NCBI GenBank assembly: GCA_011773475.1
Contig: WVXN01000047.1
Span: forward strand, 1,979 to 64,119
Length of the DNA: 62,141 nt
Origin: Candidatus Aenigmatarchaeota archaeon
GTDB taxonomy: Archaea > Aenigmatarchaeota > Aenigmatarchaeia > Aenigmatarchaeales > Aenigmatarchaeaceae
Reading direction: 5' to 3'
The number at the start of each line of letters is the position of its first letter. Positions within the stretch are counted from its first letter, which is position 1. The position numbers and the translations under genes were made by a program. Below, in pieces: positions 1-7,075 of the stretch. The notes beneath the pieces are model-generated. The model was not told where the DNA came from and ran no database searches. It saw only the letters and a list, made by a program, of their open reading frames with translations.

Positions 1-511
1 GTTCACTGGTTAAAAGGGGACATTAGCTGGGTTCAGTACGTCGTGATCTGGCGCAGGGTCCTATATTCTTTTCCCTGATTTAAGATAGCATGATTAGCTT
101 TAGCTAGAGCTAGCTATGAAATCATGTTACCTTGTCTAATTGGTGATGAATGGACCGCCCCAATGCGAAACATTCGCTGATGGAGTAGCTGATGAACCAA
201 CTTAGAATCCTACGCCAGACGACAAAGACAGTACGGTTTATATCTACTGAGGGTGTTGTTACCTGACTCGAAGGATGGGTGAGTACGAAAGGAACGCTCA
301 TTCGTGACCTCTTGTTGACCGGTTATCATTTGGTAATGCCGGGCAGCAACGTCATAGCTCTTAACAGCTGAAAGCATCTAAGCTGGAAACTGCCGGGAAA
401 AATAGGTAACTGGTGCGGATAGATTATCCGCTTAATGGGAGTGAGGTGTACGCACAAAGCTTCGGCGATGTGTTCAGCTTGCACTTCCCAATTCCTTTAA
501 GCTTAGACCCC
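1..511 (+). rRNA. 23S ribosomal RNA, 3' end (partial)
   Basis: Left edge lies inside domain V of large-subunit rRNA, near helix 93. The conserved sarcin-ricin block is visible at about 270-292 (GAGTACGAAAGGAAC), and the 3' end falls near 511, just before the AT-rich spacer. The gene is interrupted by an insertion at about 47-226 (separate entry). No 5S gene or tRNA follows; 5S is about 61.4 kb away, so the rRNA genes are unlinked. The exact 3' end is estimated from loss of rRNA-like sequence. Confidence 0.93.
47..226 (+). other. Archaeal bulge-helix-bulge type intron in 23S rRNA
   Basis: The helix-93 sequence expected to read GTCGTGAGACAGT is split: GTCGTGA ends at 46 and (A)GACAGT resumes at 226/227. 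The ends of the insert pair with each other and with the 5' exon: CTGGCG 48-53 with CGCCAG 213-218, and GTCGT 40-44 with ACGAC 219-223, leaving a 3-nt GAU bulge at 45-47 and an A-rich bulge at 224-226. This resembles the motif cut by archaeal splicing endonuclease. It is too short to encode a homing endonuclease. RtcB ligase and archease, which join such exons, are encoded at 20.5-22.3 kb. The exact 3' splice site is uncertain by one or two bases and the outer helix is not a textbook one. Confidence 0.78.
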
Positions 512-579
512 TTTAAATGTTTCTGCTGATAAATTTTCTTTTGATTTTCAGAATTACTGTGAAGTATAAAAAAGAAAGG

Positions 580-590
580 TTTTTATATTT
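580..590 (+). promoter_or_regulatory. TATA box for the gene at 620
   Basis: TTTTTATATTT lies about 30 nt before the ATG at 620, so the mRNA would be leaderless or nearly so. No Shine-Dalgarno sequence is present. Confidence 0.5.
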
Positions 591-619
591 TACTACTAAT
601 GAGTTATATAGTGTAAATT

Positions 620-1114
620 ATGAGAAGAGAGCCCGAAGAGTTTAATAAATATATTGAAAAAATAGTAGATGTAGGTTCTATTGAAACTTTTACAACTTTG
701 TGTGGTTTTACAGAAAACCTACTAAAATTGAAAAGAGATAGCACATTGTATATGGATGGATTTTATGTTTCTTACAGTACGATTTACTTTCCATTTCGAA
801 CCCCACCTCTAATTCCAACTTCAATTCCTCCTTCAAATCCATCTCCAATAAAAAACGGTCCGAAAAAAAATATTCTTTTAATTCATGTTCCATACGTTGC
901 ATACTCTAGAGAAAAATTTCATAACTATTTAACACTTGACATTAACAGTTTGCAATTTAAACCCGTGGATAAAATTTCAAATATTAAGCCCAGTGTTCAT
1001 TTTTGGGCTAAAGTTCTAAGATGTGAACATCATAATCGTGATACTATTGATGATCGTATTTTAGAAGAAATAAAAAAAGTAGAAGAGATTGAAAAAAACT
1101 CCTATAAAATATAA
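620..1114 (+). CDS. Hypothetical protein, 164 aa
   Basis: Not recognised. A mixed alpha/beta-looking soluble protein with no transmembrane segment and no signal peptide. A proline-rich stretch (about residues 57-78, several PP and SP steps) separates an N-terminal part from a C-terminal part that ends in a charged Glu/Lys-rich helix. Only two or three cysteines, not in metal-binding spacing. It stands alone between 23S rRNA and RNase P RNA with its own TATA box, and the start is chosen because the ATG sits where a leaderless transcript should begin. Function unknown. Confidence 0.6.
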   Translation: MRREPEEFNKYIEKIVDVGSIETFTTLCGFTENLLKLKRDSTLYMDGFYVSYSTIYFPFRTPPLIPTSIPPSNPSPIKNGPKKNILLIHVPYVAYSREKFHNYLTLDINSLQFKPVDKISNIKPSVHFWAKVLRCEHHNRDTIDDRILEEIKKVEEIEKNSYKI

Positions 1115-1129
1115 GTTATTAAGAAAATC

Positions 1130-1140
1130 TTTTTATACTT
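1130..1140 (+). promoter_or_regulatory. TATA box for RNase P RNA
   Basis: CTTTTTATACTT ends about 20-25 nt before the predicted RNA 5' end at 1159, the usual archaeal spacing, which supports that 5' end. Confidence 0.55.
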
Positions 1141-1158
1141 TGGAAATTATTTCTTATT

Positions 1159-1425
1159 GTGGGCTGGGCAGACAGCTGTCCGTACTTCAGTGCGGAGGAA
1201 ACTCCATCCACCATTAGCCTTGATGGTTTGCAGTTCGTGAGAACAAAGCTGAAAAGTTTGGGATTTAATTGAGCTTAAGATGTTCAAAAGAATCTTAGCA
1301 AGGTGTAAGATCAAACAGCTCTGTTGATGAAAGAGGAGCGGGTAGATCGCATAGACGAATGCTGTCAAACAAAGATGAACGTGTTTACAAGATTTGTTAC
1401 AGAAGATGGGTTATGCCCAGCACAC
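1159..1425 (+). ncRNA. rnpB: RNase P RNA
   Basis: Catalytic RNA of tRNA 5'-end maturation. The ends form helix P1: GTGGGCTGGGCA (1159-1170) pairs with TGCCCAGCACAC (1414-1425) with one mismatch. The conserved core strings are present: GGAGGAAACTCC near 1194-1205 (P4 5' strand region) and ACAGAAGATGGGTTAT near 1400-1414 (P4 3' strand and the downstream conserved block). At about 267 nt it fits a compact archaeal type A-like RNA. An open frame on the opposite strand (1147-1368) is a by-product of this structured RNA and is not annotated. Confidence 0.85.
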
Positions 1426-1585
1426 ACTCTTGTTTTAACTACTAATCAGTGTTAACAACACATAGGTTTAAATAGTCCCATTCCCTATTTAATTAAAGTA
1501 AAGTACAAAGCCTTGTTAAATAGCATTAGTTGAATACACTAATTCTATTGCTTTTGTGACTTGAAAAAAATTAAGAGATGATATT

Positions 1586-2791
1586 ATGAAATTCGAAAAT
1601 ATGAATATTGAAAAAAGTGTATTAGGTTCATTAAATGATATTGGATTCGAAGAACCTACAAGAATTCAGTATGAATCTATACCTATAATTAAAAAAGGTT
1701 ATGATGTTATTGGTCAATCTGAAACAGGTTCAGGCAAAACAGCAGCTTTTGGAGTACCATTAGTAGAGAAAGTTGTTAAAGGTGGAAAAATCCAAGCACT
1801 TGTTTTAGCACCTACAAGAGAATTGGCTAGACAAATAGCAAGTGATCTTAAGAAGTTCTCACGTTTCAAGAAACTTCACATACAAACAGTTTATGGAGGA
1901 GTTTCTATAAGACCTCAGATTTCTGGTCTAAGAAAAGCTGAGATAGTTGTTGGAACACCAGGTAGAATTCTAGATCATATGAGACGAGGAACAATGAACA
2001 CTAGTAATGTGAAAATATTTGTTTTGGATGAAGCAGATGAAATGATTGATATGGGATTCATTGAAGACATAGAAACAATTGAAAAAAACATTCCAAAAAA
2101 TAGACAAACATTGATGTTTAGCGCAACCATGTCAGACAGTTTGATAAGAATTAGAGACAGTTTTACAAAAAATGCAAAAAAGATTAAAACAAAAATCAAA
2201 GTTAGTGATGATATTTTAAAACAATATTATCGTGATGTTAATCAAAAAACAAAATTCTCATTGTTAGTTCATTTAATTAAACAGGAGAAACCAGGACTTT
2301 CAATTATTTTTTGCAATACTAGAAGAACGGTAGATGCAGTTTCTAGGAATCTTAAGGACAATAATGTAAATGCTACAGCTTTACATGGCGGGTTGTCACA
2401 AGCAAGAAGAGAAAAAGTAATGGAAGACTTTCATAAGGGAATAACAAGAGTTTTAGTTGCAACAGATGTGGCTGCAAGAGGGTTGGACATAAAAAATGTA
2501 ACTCATATTTTCAACTACGATATACCAAAGGATCCAGAAAACTATGCAAACAGAATAGGAAGAACAGCTAGAGCAGGAAAATCAGGAAAAGCAATATCGC
2601 TTTTGAGTAGAGATGATCATGGTTCATTTACGAGAATAATAAAAACATTTTCTTATGACATTGAAAAAATGAAAATTACAAATTTCAAAGTTTTACCATT
2701 TAAAAAATATCAACCTAATAGAAACAGAAATTTTAGAAGCAGGAGACCATTTAGAAAAAGATTTAGAGGAAAATCTAGAAGAAGATGGTAA
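1586..2791 (+). CDS. DEAD-box ATP-dependent RNA helicase
   Basis: RNA duplex-unwinding helicase of the DeaD/RhlE type, probably acting in ribosome assembly or RNA turnover. Visible motifs in order: Q motif (F..GF..PT.IQ, residues about 13-29), Walker A SETGSGKT (45-52), PTRELA (76-81), GTPGR (123-127), DEAD (148-151), SAT (179-181), then the second RecA lobe with IIFCNTRR, ATDVAARGLD and RIGRTARAG. Motif VI has Asn where most members have His before RIGR. A basic Arg/Lys-rich tail of about 30 residues follows and probably binds RNA. Length (401 aa) is normal. Stand-alone gene with an upstream AT-rich promoter region. Confidence 0.95.
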   Translation: MKFENMNIEKSVLGSLNDIGFEEPTRIQYESIPIIKKGYDVIGQSETGSGKTAAFGVPLVEKVVKGGKIQALVLAPTRELARQIASDLKKFSRFKKLHIQTVYGGVSIRPQISGLRKAEIVVGTPGRILDHMRRGTMNTSNVKIFVLDEADEMIDMGFIEDIETIEKNIPKNRQTLMFSATMSDSLIRIRDSFTKNAKKIKTKIKVSDDILKQYYRDVNQKTKFSLLVHLIKQEKPGLSIIFCNTRRTVDAVSRNLKDNNVNATALHGGLSQARREKVMEDFHKGITRVLVATDVAARGLDIKNVTHIFNYDIPKDPENYANRIGRTARAGKSGKAISLLSRDDHGSFTRIIKTFSYDIEKMKITNFKVLPFKKYQPNRNRNFRSRRPFRKRFRGKSRRRW

Positions 2792-2906
2792 AAATTTCTG
2801 ATACAAATCTCGTAACATGTCATCTTAACAAATCCAAGCGTGACCAGCACACTATTGTTTTCATTACTGATTAATATTTATATAATAGAAGTTAACATGA
2901 ATTATT

Positions 2907-3215
2907 ATGTGCAAGCAGTATAAAATACCAATTTATTCTTTGTTGACTGGAATAATAATTACTTTGATCACAGCACTTTTTCCAAACGTCTTTTTAGTAG
3001 GGGTCAGTCATTGGGGTTATCTTTTACCATGGTTAAGAAGAGTAGTTTATCCAGGAGCAGCTTTTGAAGTTCTATGGGTTTATTTTTTATCTGATATAGT
3101 TATTTGGTCAGTTTTAATATACCTGGCTTTAATCAGTGTTAAAGAAGAAAAGAAAAAACCAGTTATAAAGAAACCAAAGAAGAAGACAATTAAAAAGAAA
3201 CGAAGAAAAAGATAG
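2907..3215 (+). CDS. Small membrane protein with basic tail, 102 aa
   Basis: Unrecognised. Two or three hydrophobic segments (about 8-30, 40-50 and 57-77) are followed by a tail of about 25 residues made almost only of Lys, Arg and Pro. The layout suggests a membrane anchor with a cytoplasmic nucleic-acid- or ribosome-contacting tail, but that is inference. A TATA-like ATATTTATATAATAG lies just upstream, about 30 nt before the ATG. Confidence 0.65.
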   Translation: MCKQYKIPIYSLLTGIIITLITALFPNVFLVGVSHWGYLLPWLRRVVYPGAAFEVLWVYFLSDIVIWSVLIYLALISVKEEKKKPVIKKPKKKTIKKKRRKR

Positions 3216-3257
3216 TATTTAAATAATTTTTAGATAAAGTAATGAGTATTGATTATT

Positions 3258-3416
3258 ATGGCTGATAAGAAAAAATTAAGAGCTCCAACAGGAATGGCAG
3301 GATTAGTAAGATATGAAGAAGATGCAGAAAGCAAAATAAAGTTAGAACCCAAAATAGTTGTTTTTATTGCAGTAGCAATAATAATTCTAGAAATATTATT
3401 GTTTTCTTTTCTTTAG
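3258..3416 (+). CDS. Preprotein translocase subunit Sec61-beta (SecG-like), 52 aa
   Basis: Smallest subunit of the archaeal SecYE-beta protein-conducting channel. The family pattern is clear: a short basic N-terminus, PTGMAGLVRYEED (residues 10-22), then IKLEP.IVV leading into one C-terminal transmembrane helix (about 33-51). It is a tail-anchored topology with the N-terminus in the cytoplasm. A TATA box (TATTTAAATAAT near 3214-3226) lies about 30 nt upstream of the ATG, so the message has almost no leader. Confidence 0.9.
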   Translation: MADKKKLRAPTGMAGLVRYEEDAESKIKLEPKIVVFIAVAIIILEILLFSFL

Positions 3417-3452
3417 ATATAATTTATAAGCTCGTTTTTACAATTATTATTG

Positions 3453-4226
3453 ATGGTAATAGAACACATAGAAAAATCTTGGAAGGCCTATAGAAAAAAT
3501 TTCTGGCCAATTATTACAGCTATGGTCCTACAATTTATACTCGTTGGTATACCATTTTTAATTGGTATCATACCATGGGTTTTTATTTTCTTATCTTATA
3601 GAACTGTTGATATGATAACACTTCTTATGTCTAATTTAGGTGCTCTTTCCTTTTCTTTAATAATGTTTGCAATAGGGTTTTTGATATCAATTGCTTTGAC
3701 TGGCGGTTTTGTAAAAATGCTTTATGAAGCTTTAAGAGGAAAAACAAAATATGAAACAATGTTAAAAACAGCTAAAGAAAAATTCTGGACAATAATTGGA
3801 GCTAATTCACTTTTTATTTTAATTTTATTAGTTCTCTTTATTGCTGTATTTTCCCCTTTGTTTATTTTAACGGGCTTTTCAACAACATTTTCAGGAGCAG
3901 GTTCTTTAACCCTCCTAATTACTATTTTTTCAATAGCAACTTTGGGTTCAATACTTATAATTTTAGTTAGTATTTTCTTTGTTTTCATTAATCAAGCAAT
4001 AGTAATTGATAATCTAAATGCAATTGATTCTGTTAATAAGAGTTTTGAGGTTTCAAAGAAAAGTTATTTGACAATTCTGGGTTTAATGATAATCTTTATT
4101 CTATTAAATTCAGCATTGGTTAATCTTTTTTCATTTTTCGGAACAGTTTTAGAAGCTTTTGTAGTAACACCTCTACTTCTTCTTTCTTATACATCTGTAT
4201 ATCTGGAAAAAAGACGTAAAAAGTAA
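3453..4226 (+). CDS. Polytopic membrane protein, 257 aa
   Basis: Integral membrane protein with about six hydrophobic segments and a cytoplasmic loop containing MLYEALRGKTKYE between segments 2 and 3. The pattern (short amphipathic start EKSWKAYRKNFW, then paired long helices, ending in a basic ERRRKK) resembles archaeal glycerophosphodiesterase-membrane-domain/DUF-type proteins of unknown function. The ATG at 3453 is preferred over the TTG at 3450 because a TATA-like TTTATAAG at 3423-3430 places the transcript start there. The Yip1-like gene follows 43 nt downstream, perhaps as one membrane module. Confidence 0.75.
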   Translation: MVIEHIEKSWKAYRKNFWPIITAMVLQFILVGIPFLIGIIPWVFIFLSYRTVDMITLLMSNLGALSFSLIMFAIGFLISIALTGGFVKMLYEALRGKTKYETMLKTAKEKFWTIIGANSLFILILLVLFIAVFSPLFILTGFSTTFSGAGSLTLLITIFSIATLGSILIILVSIFFVFINQAIVIDNLNAIDSVNKSFEVSKKSYLTILGLMIIFILLNSALVNLFSFFGTVLEAFVVTPLLLLSYTSVYLEKRRKK

Positions 4227-4269
4227 GTTTTATAAGAAGACTATTCTATTAATTAGAATAGGTGATTAG

Positions 4270-4890
4270 TTGAATTTTAATTTATGGATAGATAGTTTAA
4301 CGAAACCCATACCAACATTTAAAAAAGAAAAGAAAAATGCAACTCTAGGCGAGGGTGCTTTACACATAGCTGTGGCAGGTCTTATATCAGGTTTTATATC
4401 AGGTATATATCAGATGTTCTTCGGTGCAGCATTTGCAAGTTATTTATCTCCTTTTGCTTCAGCTTTTGCAGGTCCAATGATATTTTTAGCATCTTTAATA
4501 TTAACACCAATAATGGCTGTTATAGGATGGCTCATATTGTCAGGTATATTATATATATTTGCAATGCTTTTCGGTGGAAAAGGAAGTTACACAACCCAAT
4601 CTTACTTATATGCTATTTATTATGCGCCATTGAGTATTATATCATCAATATTAGTGTTAATTCCAATCGCAGGATGGATACTTTCATTTGTACTCATGAT
4701 TTATGGATTATATCTTTTAACAATGGCACTAAAGGAAGTTCATAATTATACAACAGGTAGGGCACTTCTTACATGGTTAGTACCAGTTGGTATTGTAGTG
4801 TTAATCTTATTTGTACTAGTGGGCATAGCATTCATGTTTCTGATGGGAGCTTTTATTGGTAGTGGATCAATGTCAGGCATGTTCTTTTAA
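4270..4890 (+). CDS. Yip1-domain membrane protein, 206 aa
   Basis: Five-helix membrane protein of the Yip1/YIF1-like superfamily. The N-terminal amphipathic stretch (LWIDSLTKPIPTFKKEK) precedes Gly/Ala-rich helices; GWLILSGILYIFAMLFGG and the TQSYLYAIYYAPLS motif are typical for the family. Role unknown in archaea. Translation starts at TTG 4270, supported by a GGTGAT ribosome-binding site at 4261-4266; there is no nearby ATG. Confidence 0.8.
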   Translation: MNFNLWIDSLTKPIPTFKKEKKNATLGEGALHIAVAGLISGFISGIYQMFFGAAFASYLSPFASAFAGPMIFLASLILTPIMAVIGWLILSGILYIFAMLFGGKGSYTTQSYLYAIYYAPLSIISSILVLIPIAGWILSFVLMIYGLYLLTMALKEVHNYTTGRALLTWLVPVGIVVLILFVLVGIAFMFLMGAFIGSGSMSGMFF

Positions 4891-4963
4891 TTTCTTTTAA
4901 TTATTTTTTACAACTCTTGGTAGTCAGAATCCTATATGCTCTACTCTTTATCATATCTAATTT

Positions 4964-5437
4964 ATGGACGAGAAAATAATTTTCGTTTCACATTGTATAT
5001 TAAATCAAAGTATAAGAAATGAAAAATTCTCTAAAATAAAAGAAGTAGTAAAATTACTTAGTGAGACAGATGTAGGAATAGTTCAATTACCATGTCCGAA
5101 AATAGATTGTAATGGAAAATTTATAAAAAACACAACTAACGTCAAAATTTATAAAAAATATTGTGAAAAAACTTCTGTTATTATTGTAAATACAATTAAA
5201 AAATATCTAGATGCAGATTTTAAAGTTCTCGGGATTCTTGGAGTAGAGTTTTCTCCAATCTGTGGTGTTTATAGAATTAATAATGGTAGAAAGAACATTC
5301 CAGGAAAAGGGGCTTTGATAAAAGAAATTGAAAATGAGATGCAAAAAAGAAATTTTCAGGTTCCAATAATCTCAACCAATCTAAACAATGTTTTTTCAAT
5401 CTTAGAAAAAATCAATATTCTTTTAAAAAATTCGTAG
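4964..5437 (+). CDS. TudS-related (DUF523-like) putative desulfidase, 157 aa
   Basis: Resembles the thiouracil desulfidase-related family, whose members hold a [4Fe-4S] cluster and remove sulfur from thiolated compounds. The N-terminus IIFVSHC places Cys11 in the family position; further Cys at 44 (LPCP), 49, 67 and 100 (ICG) give candidate cluster ligands. The conserved GR..PGKG segment lies near residues 108-116. It is a paralogue of the minus-strand gene at 17462-17968, sharing nearly every motif. It heads a tight run of five tiny unknown genes, the first only 11 nt downstream. The substrate cannot be told from sequence. Confidence 0.7.
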   Translation: MDEKIIFVSHCILNQSIRNEKFSKIKEVVKLLSETDVGIVQLPCPKIDCNGKFIKNTTNVKIYKKYCEKTSVIIVNTIKKYLDADFKVLGILGVEFSPICGVYRINNGRKNIPGKGALIKEIENEMQKRNFQVPIISTNLNNVFSILEKINILLKNS

Positions 5438-5448
5438 GAGGTGTTAAA

Positions 5449-5694
5449 ATGAGTATAAGAGTTAGATCAGGAAGGGGTAAAACAACAGTTGAAACAGATT
5501 ATGGTGGGTCTGAGGTTGATCATTCCATGGTTCACAGAGATAGGGGATTAATAGGTGCTATGAATTCATTTGGAATAAAAGAAGTAAAAAGTTCAAAAAA
5601 TTATTGTGGTGTGAGCTCTTCTCTAAAAGAAGACTTTGACAGACAAATCAAGAAAAAATATGGAAGGACCCAAGGATATTTTAGTCCTCTTTAA
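5449..5694 (+). CDS. Small unknown protein, 81 aa (small-protein run, gene 1)
   Basis: Unrecognised soluble protein rich in Ser, Gly, Arg and Lys, with one Cys (KNYCGVSSS). It is preceded by the strongest Shine-Dalgarno of the area, GGAGGTG at 5437-5443, which overlaps the stop codon of the TudS-like gene, so the two are translated from one message. The start region SIRVRSGRGKTTVET and the end KKYGRTQGYFSPL have no known motif. Confidence 0.7.
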   Translation: MSIRVRSGRGKTTVETDYGGSEVDHSMVHRDRGLIGAMNSFGIKEVKSSKNYCGVSSSLKEDFDRQIKKKYGRTQGYFSPL

Positions 5695-5702
5695 GTGATT
5701 TT

Positions 5703-5855
5703 ATGCTAAATAAAAAATCTCCATATTATGTGAAAAGCGAGTTATCTAGGAATTTGTATGGAAATAAAGATTCTACAACATTTGAAAGAAGTCTAAACGT
5801 TGTAGGAAAAGACAAAGATCATGTAAAAAATGCAGCATCAATGTGTGCAAAGTGA
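5703..5855 (+). CDS. Small unknown protein, 50 aa (gene 2)
   Basis: Reads MLNKKSPYYVK at the start and ends AASMCAK. It lies 8 nt after gene 1 and 9 nt before gene 3, in the same direction, with AGTGA sequences before the start. The YYxK opening resembles the openings of genes 3 and 4 (YYGK), so it may be a shorter diverged relative. No membrane segment. Function unknown. Confidence 0.6.
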   Translation: MLNKKSPYYVKSELSRNLYGNKDSTTFERSLNVVGKDKDHVKNAASMCAK

Positions 5856-5864
5856 GGTGATTTA

Positions 5865-6062
5865 GTGTCATATTATGGAAAACTTCATAATAAAAGCACA
5901 ATAACAACTAGAAAAGATTATACGAAATTAGAAGGTAGAGGTTCTAGCCGCTCAAATGATAGAGATATTGCAAGGACAATTTCAGAAGGTTTGGCTGATT
6001 CTGTGAATAGAGCAAATCAAATAGCATATGAAGCTCATAAAAGGTCCATGGGTTGGAAATAA
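5865..6062 (+). CDS. Small unknown protein, 65 aa (gene 3, paralogue of gene 4)
   Basis: Starts at GTG 5865 behind a GAGGTGA ribosome-binding site at 5854-5860. Shares with gene 4 an ordered set of motifs: YYGK at the N-terminus, GRGSxxSND at residues about 24-32, then IAR and an AN...Y pair in a C-terminal helix. Cytoplasmic by composition. The stop codon overlaps the next start (TAATG at 6060-6064), so the pair is translationally coupled. No known family recognised. Confidence 0.7.
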   Translation: MSYYGKLHNKSTITTRKDYTKLEGRGSSRSNDRDIARTISEGLADSVNRANQIAYEAHKRSMGWK

Positions 6063-6250
6063 TGACTGAATATTATGGTAAGATGAGCGTTACTTCAGTA
6101 TGCACTAATAACAAATACTTCTCAGCTATTCATGGTAGAGGTTCTGCTAAATCAAATGATTTAGGAATAGCAAGAGATCTATCCCATAGACTACCTGATG
6201 TGCTTGATAAGGCTAATTACTATACTTATGATTTACAAAGCAGGAGATAA
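6062..6250 (+). CDS. Small unknown protein, 62 aa (gene 4, paralogue of gene 3)
   Basis: The ATG at 6062 is chosen over an in-frame TTG at 6053 because it overlaps the previous stop and gives the same YYGK opening as gene 3. It keeps GRGSAKSND, IARDLS and the AN..TY motif. About one third of positions match gene 3 by eye, so this is an old tandem duplication. The stop lies 1 nt before the next ATG. Confidence 0.7.
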   Translation: MTEYYGKMSVTSVCTNNKYFSAIHGRGSAKSNDLGIARDLSHRLPDVLDKANYYTYDLQSRR

Positions 6251-6251
6251 C

Positions 6252-6512
6252 ATGTACCAATCGAAAATCAGTTCAACAATTGTTATAGACAAAGAAAAAG
6301 GAAGTGTAAAATTAAATCAGTTTGATGTTAAAATTGATGGATATAAGAACAGAGGAAAATTAAGGAAAGCTAGAGATGCTTATAATTCAGATAAGAATCT
6401 AGAAAAAGAATATAAGAACAATGATTGGCCAGCAGGAATTTGGAACTATCTATTTGAAGACTATTTCAAAATATTAGAAAAATGGAAAAAAAGAATTAAC
6501 AAAAAGAAATAG
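6252..6512 (+). CDS. Small unknown protein, 86 aa (gene 5)
   Basis: Lysine-rich soluble protein. The ATG at 6252 is preferred to the longer TTG-initiated reading because AGGAGA at 6242-6247 is correctly spaced. A beta-type start (SSTIVIDKEKGSVKLNQFDVKI) is followed by a charged helical region with two Trp-containing segments (NDWPAGIWNYLF) and a Lys-rich end. It ends the run and converges with the pilin gene at 6554. Function unknown. Confidence 0.65.
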   Translation: MYQSKISSTIVIDKEKGSVKLNQFDVKIDGYKNRGKLRKARDAYNSDKNLEKEYKNNDWPAGIWNYLFEDYFKILEKWKKRINKKK

Positions 6513-6553
6513 AAAAAACAATAAAAAAACAAGTTTAAAATAGTAAAACACTA

Positions 6554-7021
6554 TTAGCTGTATGTTCCAGTTATGGTACCTGATGTGCTAAAGTCAGCTG
6601 TTGCTGCGTCTGAGGGATACCTGTAGCTTATGACAGTTGTTGCACTGTAACTTTCCCCTGTGTCTGCACCTGTTATAGGCGTTGGAGCTGATGTGCAAGT
6701 GAATGTATCATCTTCACCTGAAGCTATTTCCAATTCTACAGTTGGTGTGCACGTGTAGTCAGTTGCGTCTATAGTCAAAACAGCCTGCGTTATATTGATT
6801 GCTCCGCCAACTCTGTTAGCTAGGTTTAGAGTTACAACCCCAGCTGTTGAAACAGCCCACGGGTTAAGAACCTGTACTTGTCCAAACCCTCTTGCTGTTG
6901 GGCCCAAGAATCCAGCTGGCGCAAATATTCCATAGTATGCTAGAACTCCAGCTACTATCAAAATTATCAAAATTGCCCATCCATAAGTCATTAGATACTC
7001 AACTGCTGTCTGTCCTTTCAT
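6554..7021 (-). CDS. Major type IV pilin-like protein, 155 aa
   Basis: Secreted filament subunit. It has an archaeal class III signal peptide: MKG followed by QTAVEYLMTYGW and a hydrophobic helix to about residue 33, with predicted cleavage between Gly3 and Gln4 by a prepilin peptidase (none in this window). The rest is a Thr/Ala-rich beta domain with two Cys (YTC and FTC) that could form a disulfide. A GGAGG site lies just before the ATG, unlike most genes here, suggesting strong expression. It is the last gene of the pilus locus and may have its own promoter in the 54-nt gap upstream. Confidence 0.85.
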   Translation of the reverse strand: MKGQTAVEYLMTYGWAILIILIVAGVLAYYGIFAPAGFLGPTARGFGQVQVLNPWAVSTAGVVTLNLANRVGGAINITQAVLTIDATDYTCTPTVELEIASGEDDTFTCTSAPTPITGADTGESYSATTVISYRYPSDAATADFSTSGTITGTYS

Positions 7022-7075
7022 TTTTAATACCTCCTATTTAATATTTTATTTTGTCAACTTGGTACTTAAAGATTT

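Noticed and set aside
1147..1368. Open frame of 73 codons on the minus strand
   Set aside because: It lies within RNase P RNA, whose conserved helices and core explain the sequence.
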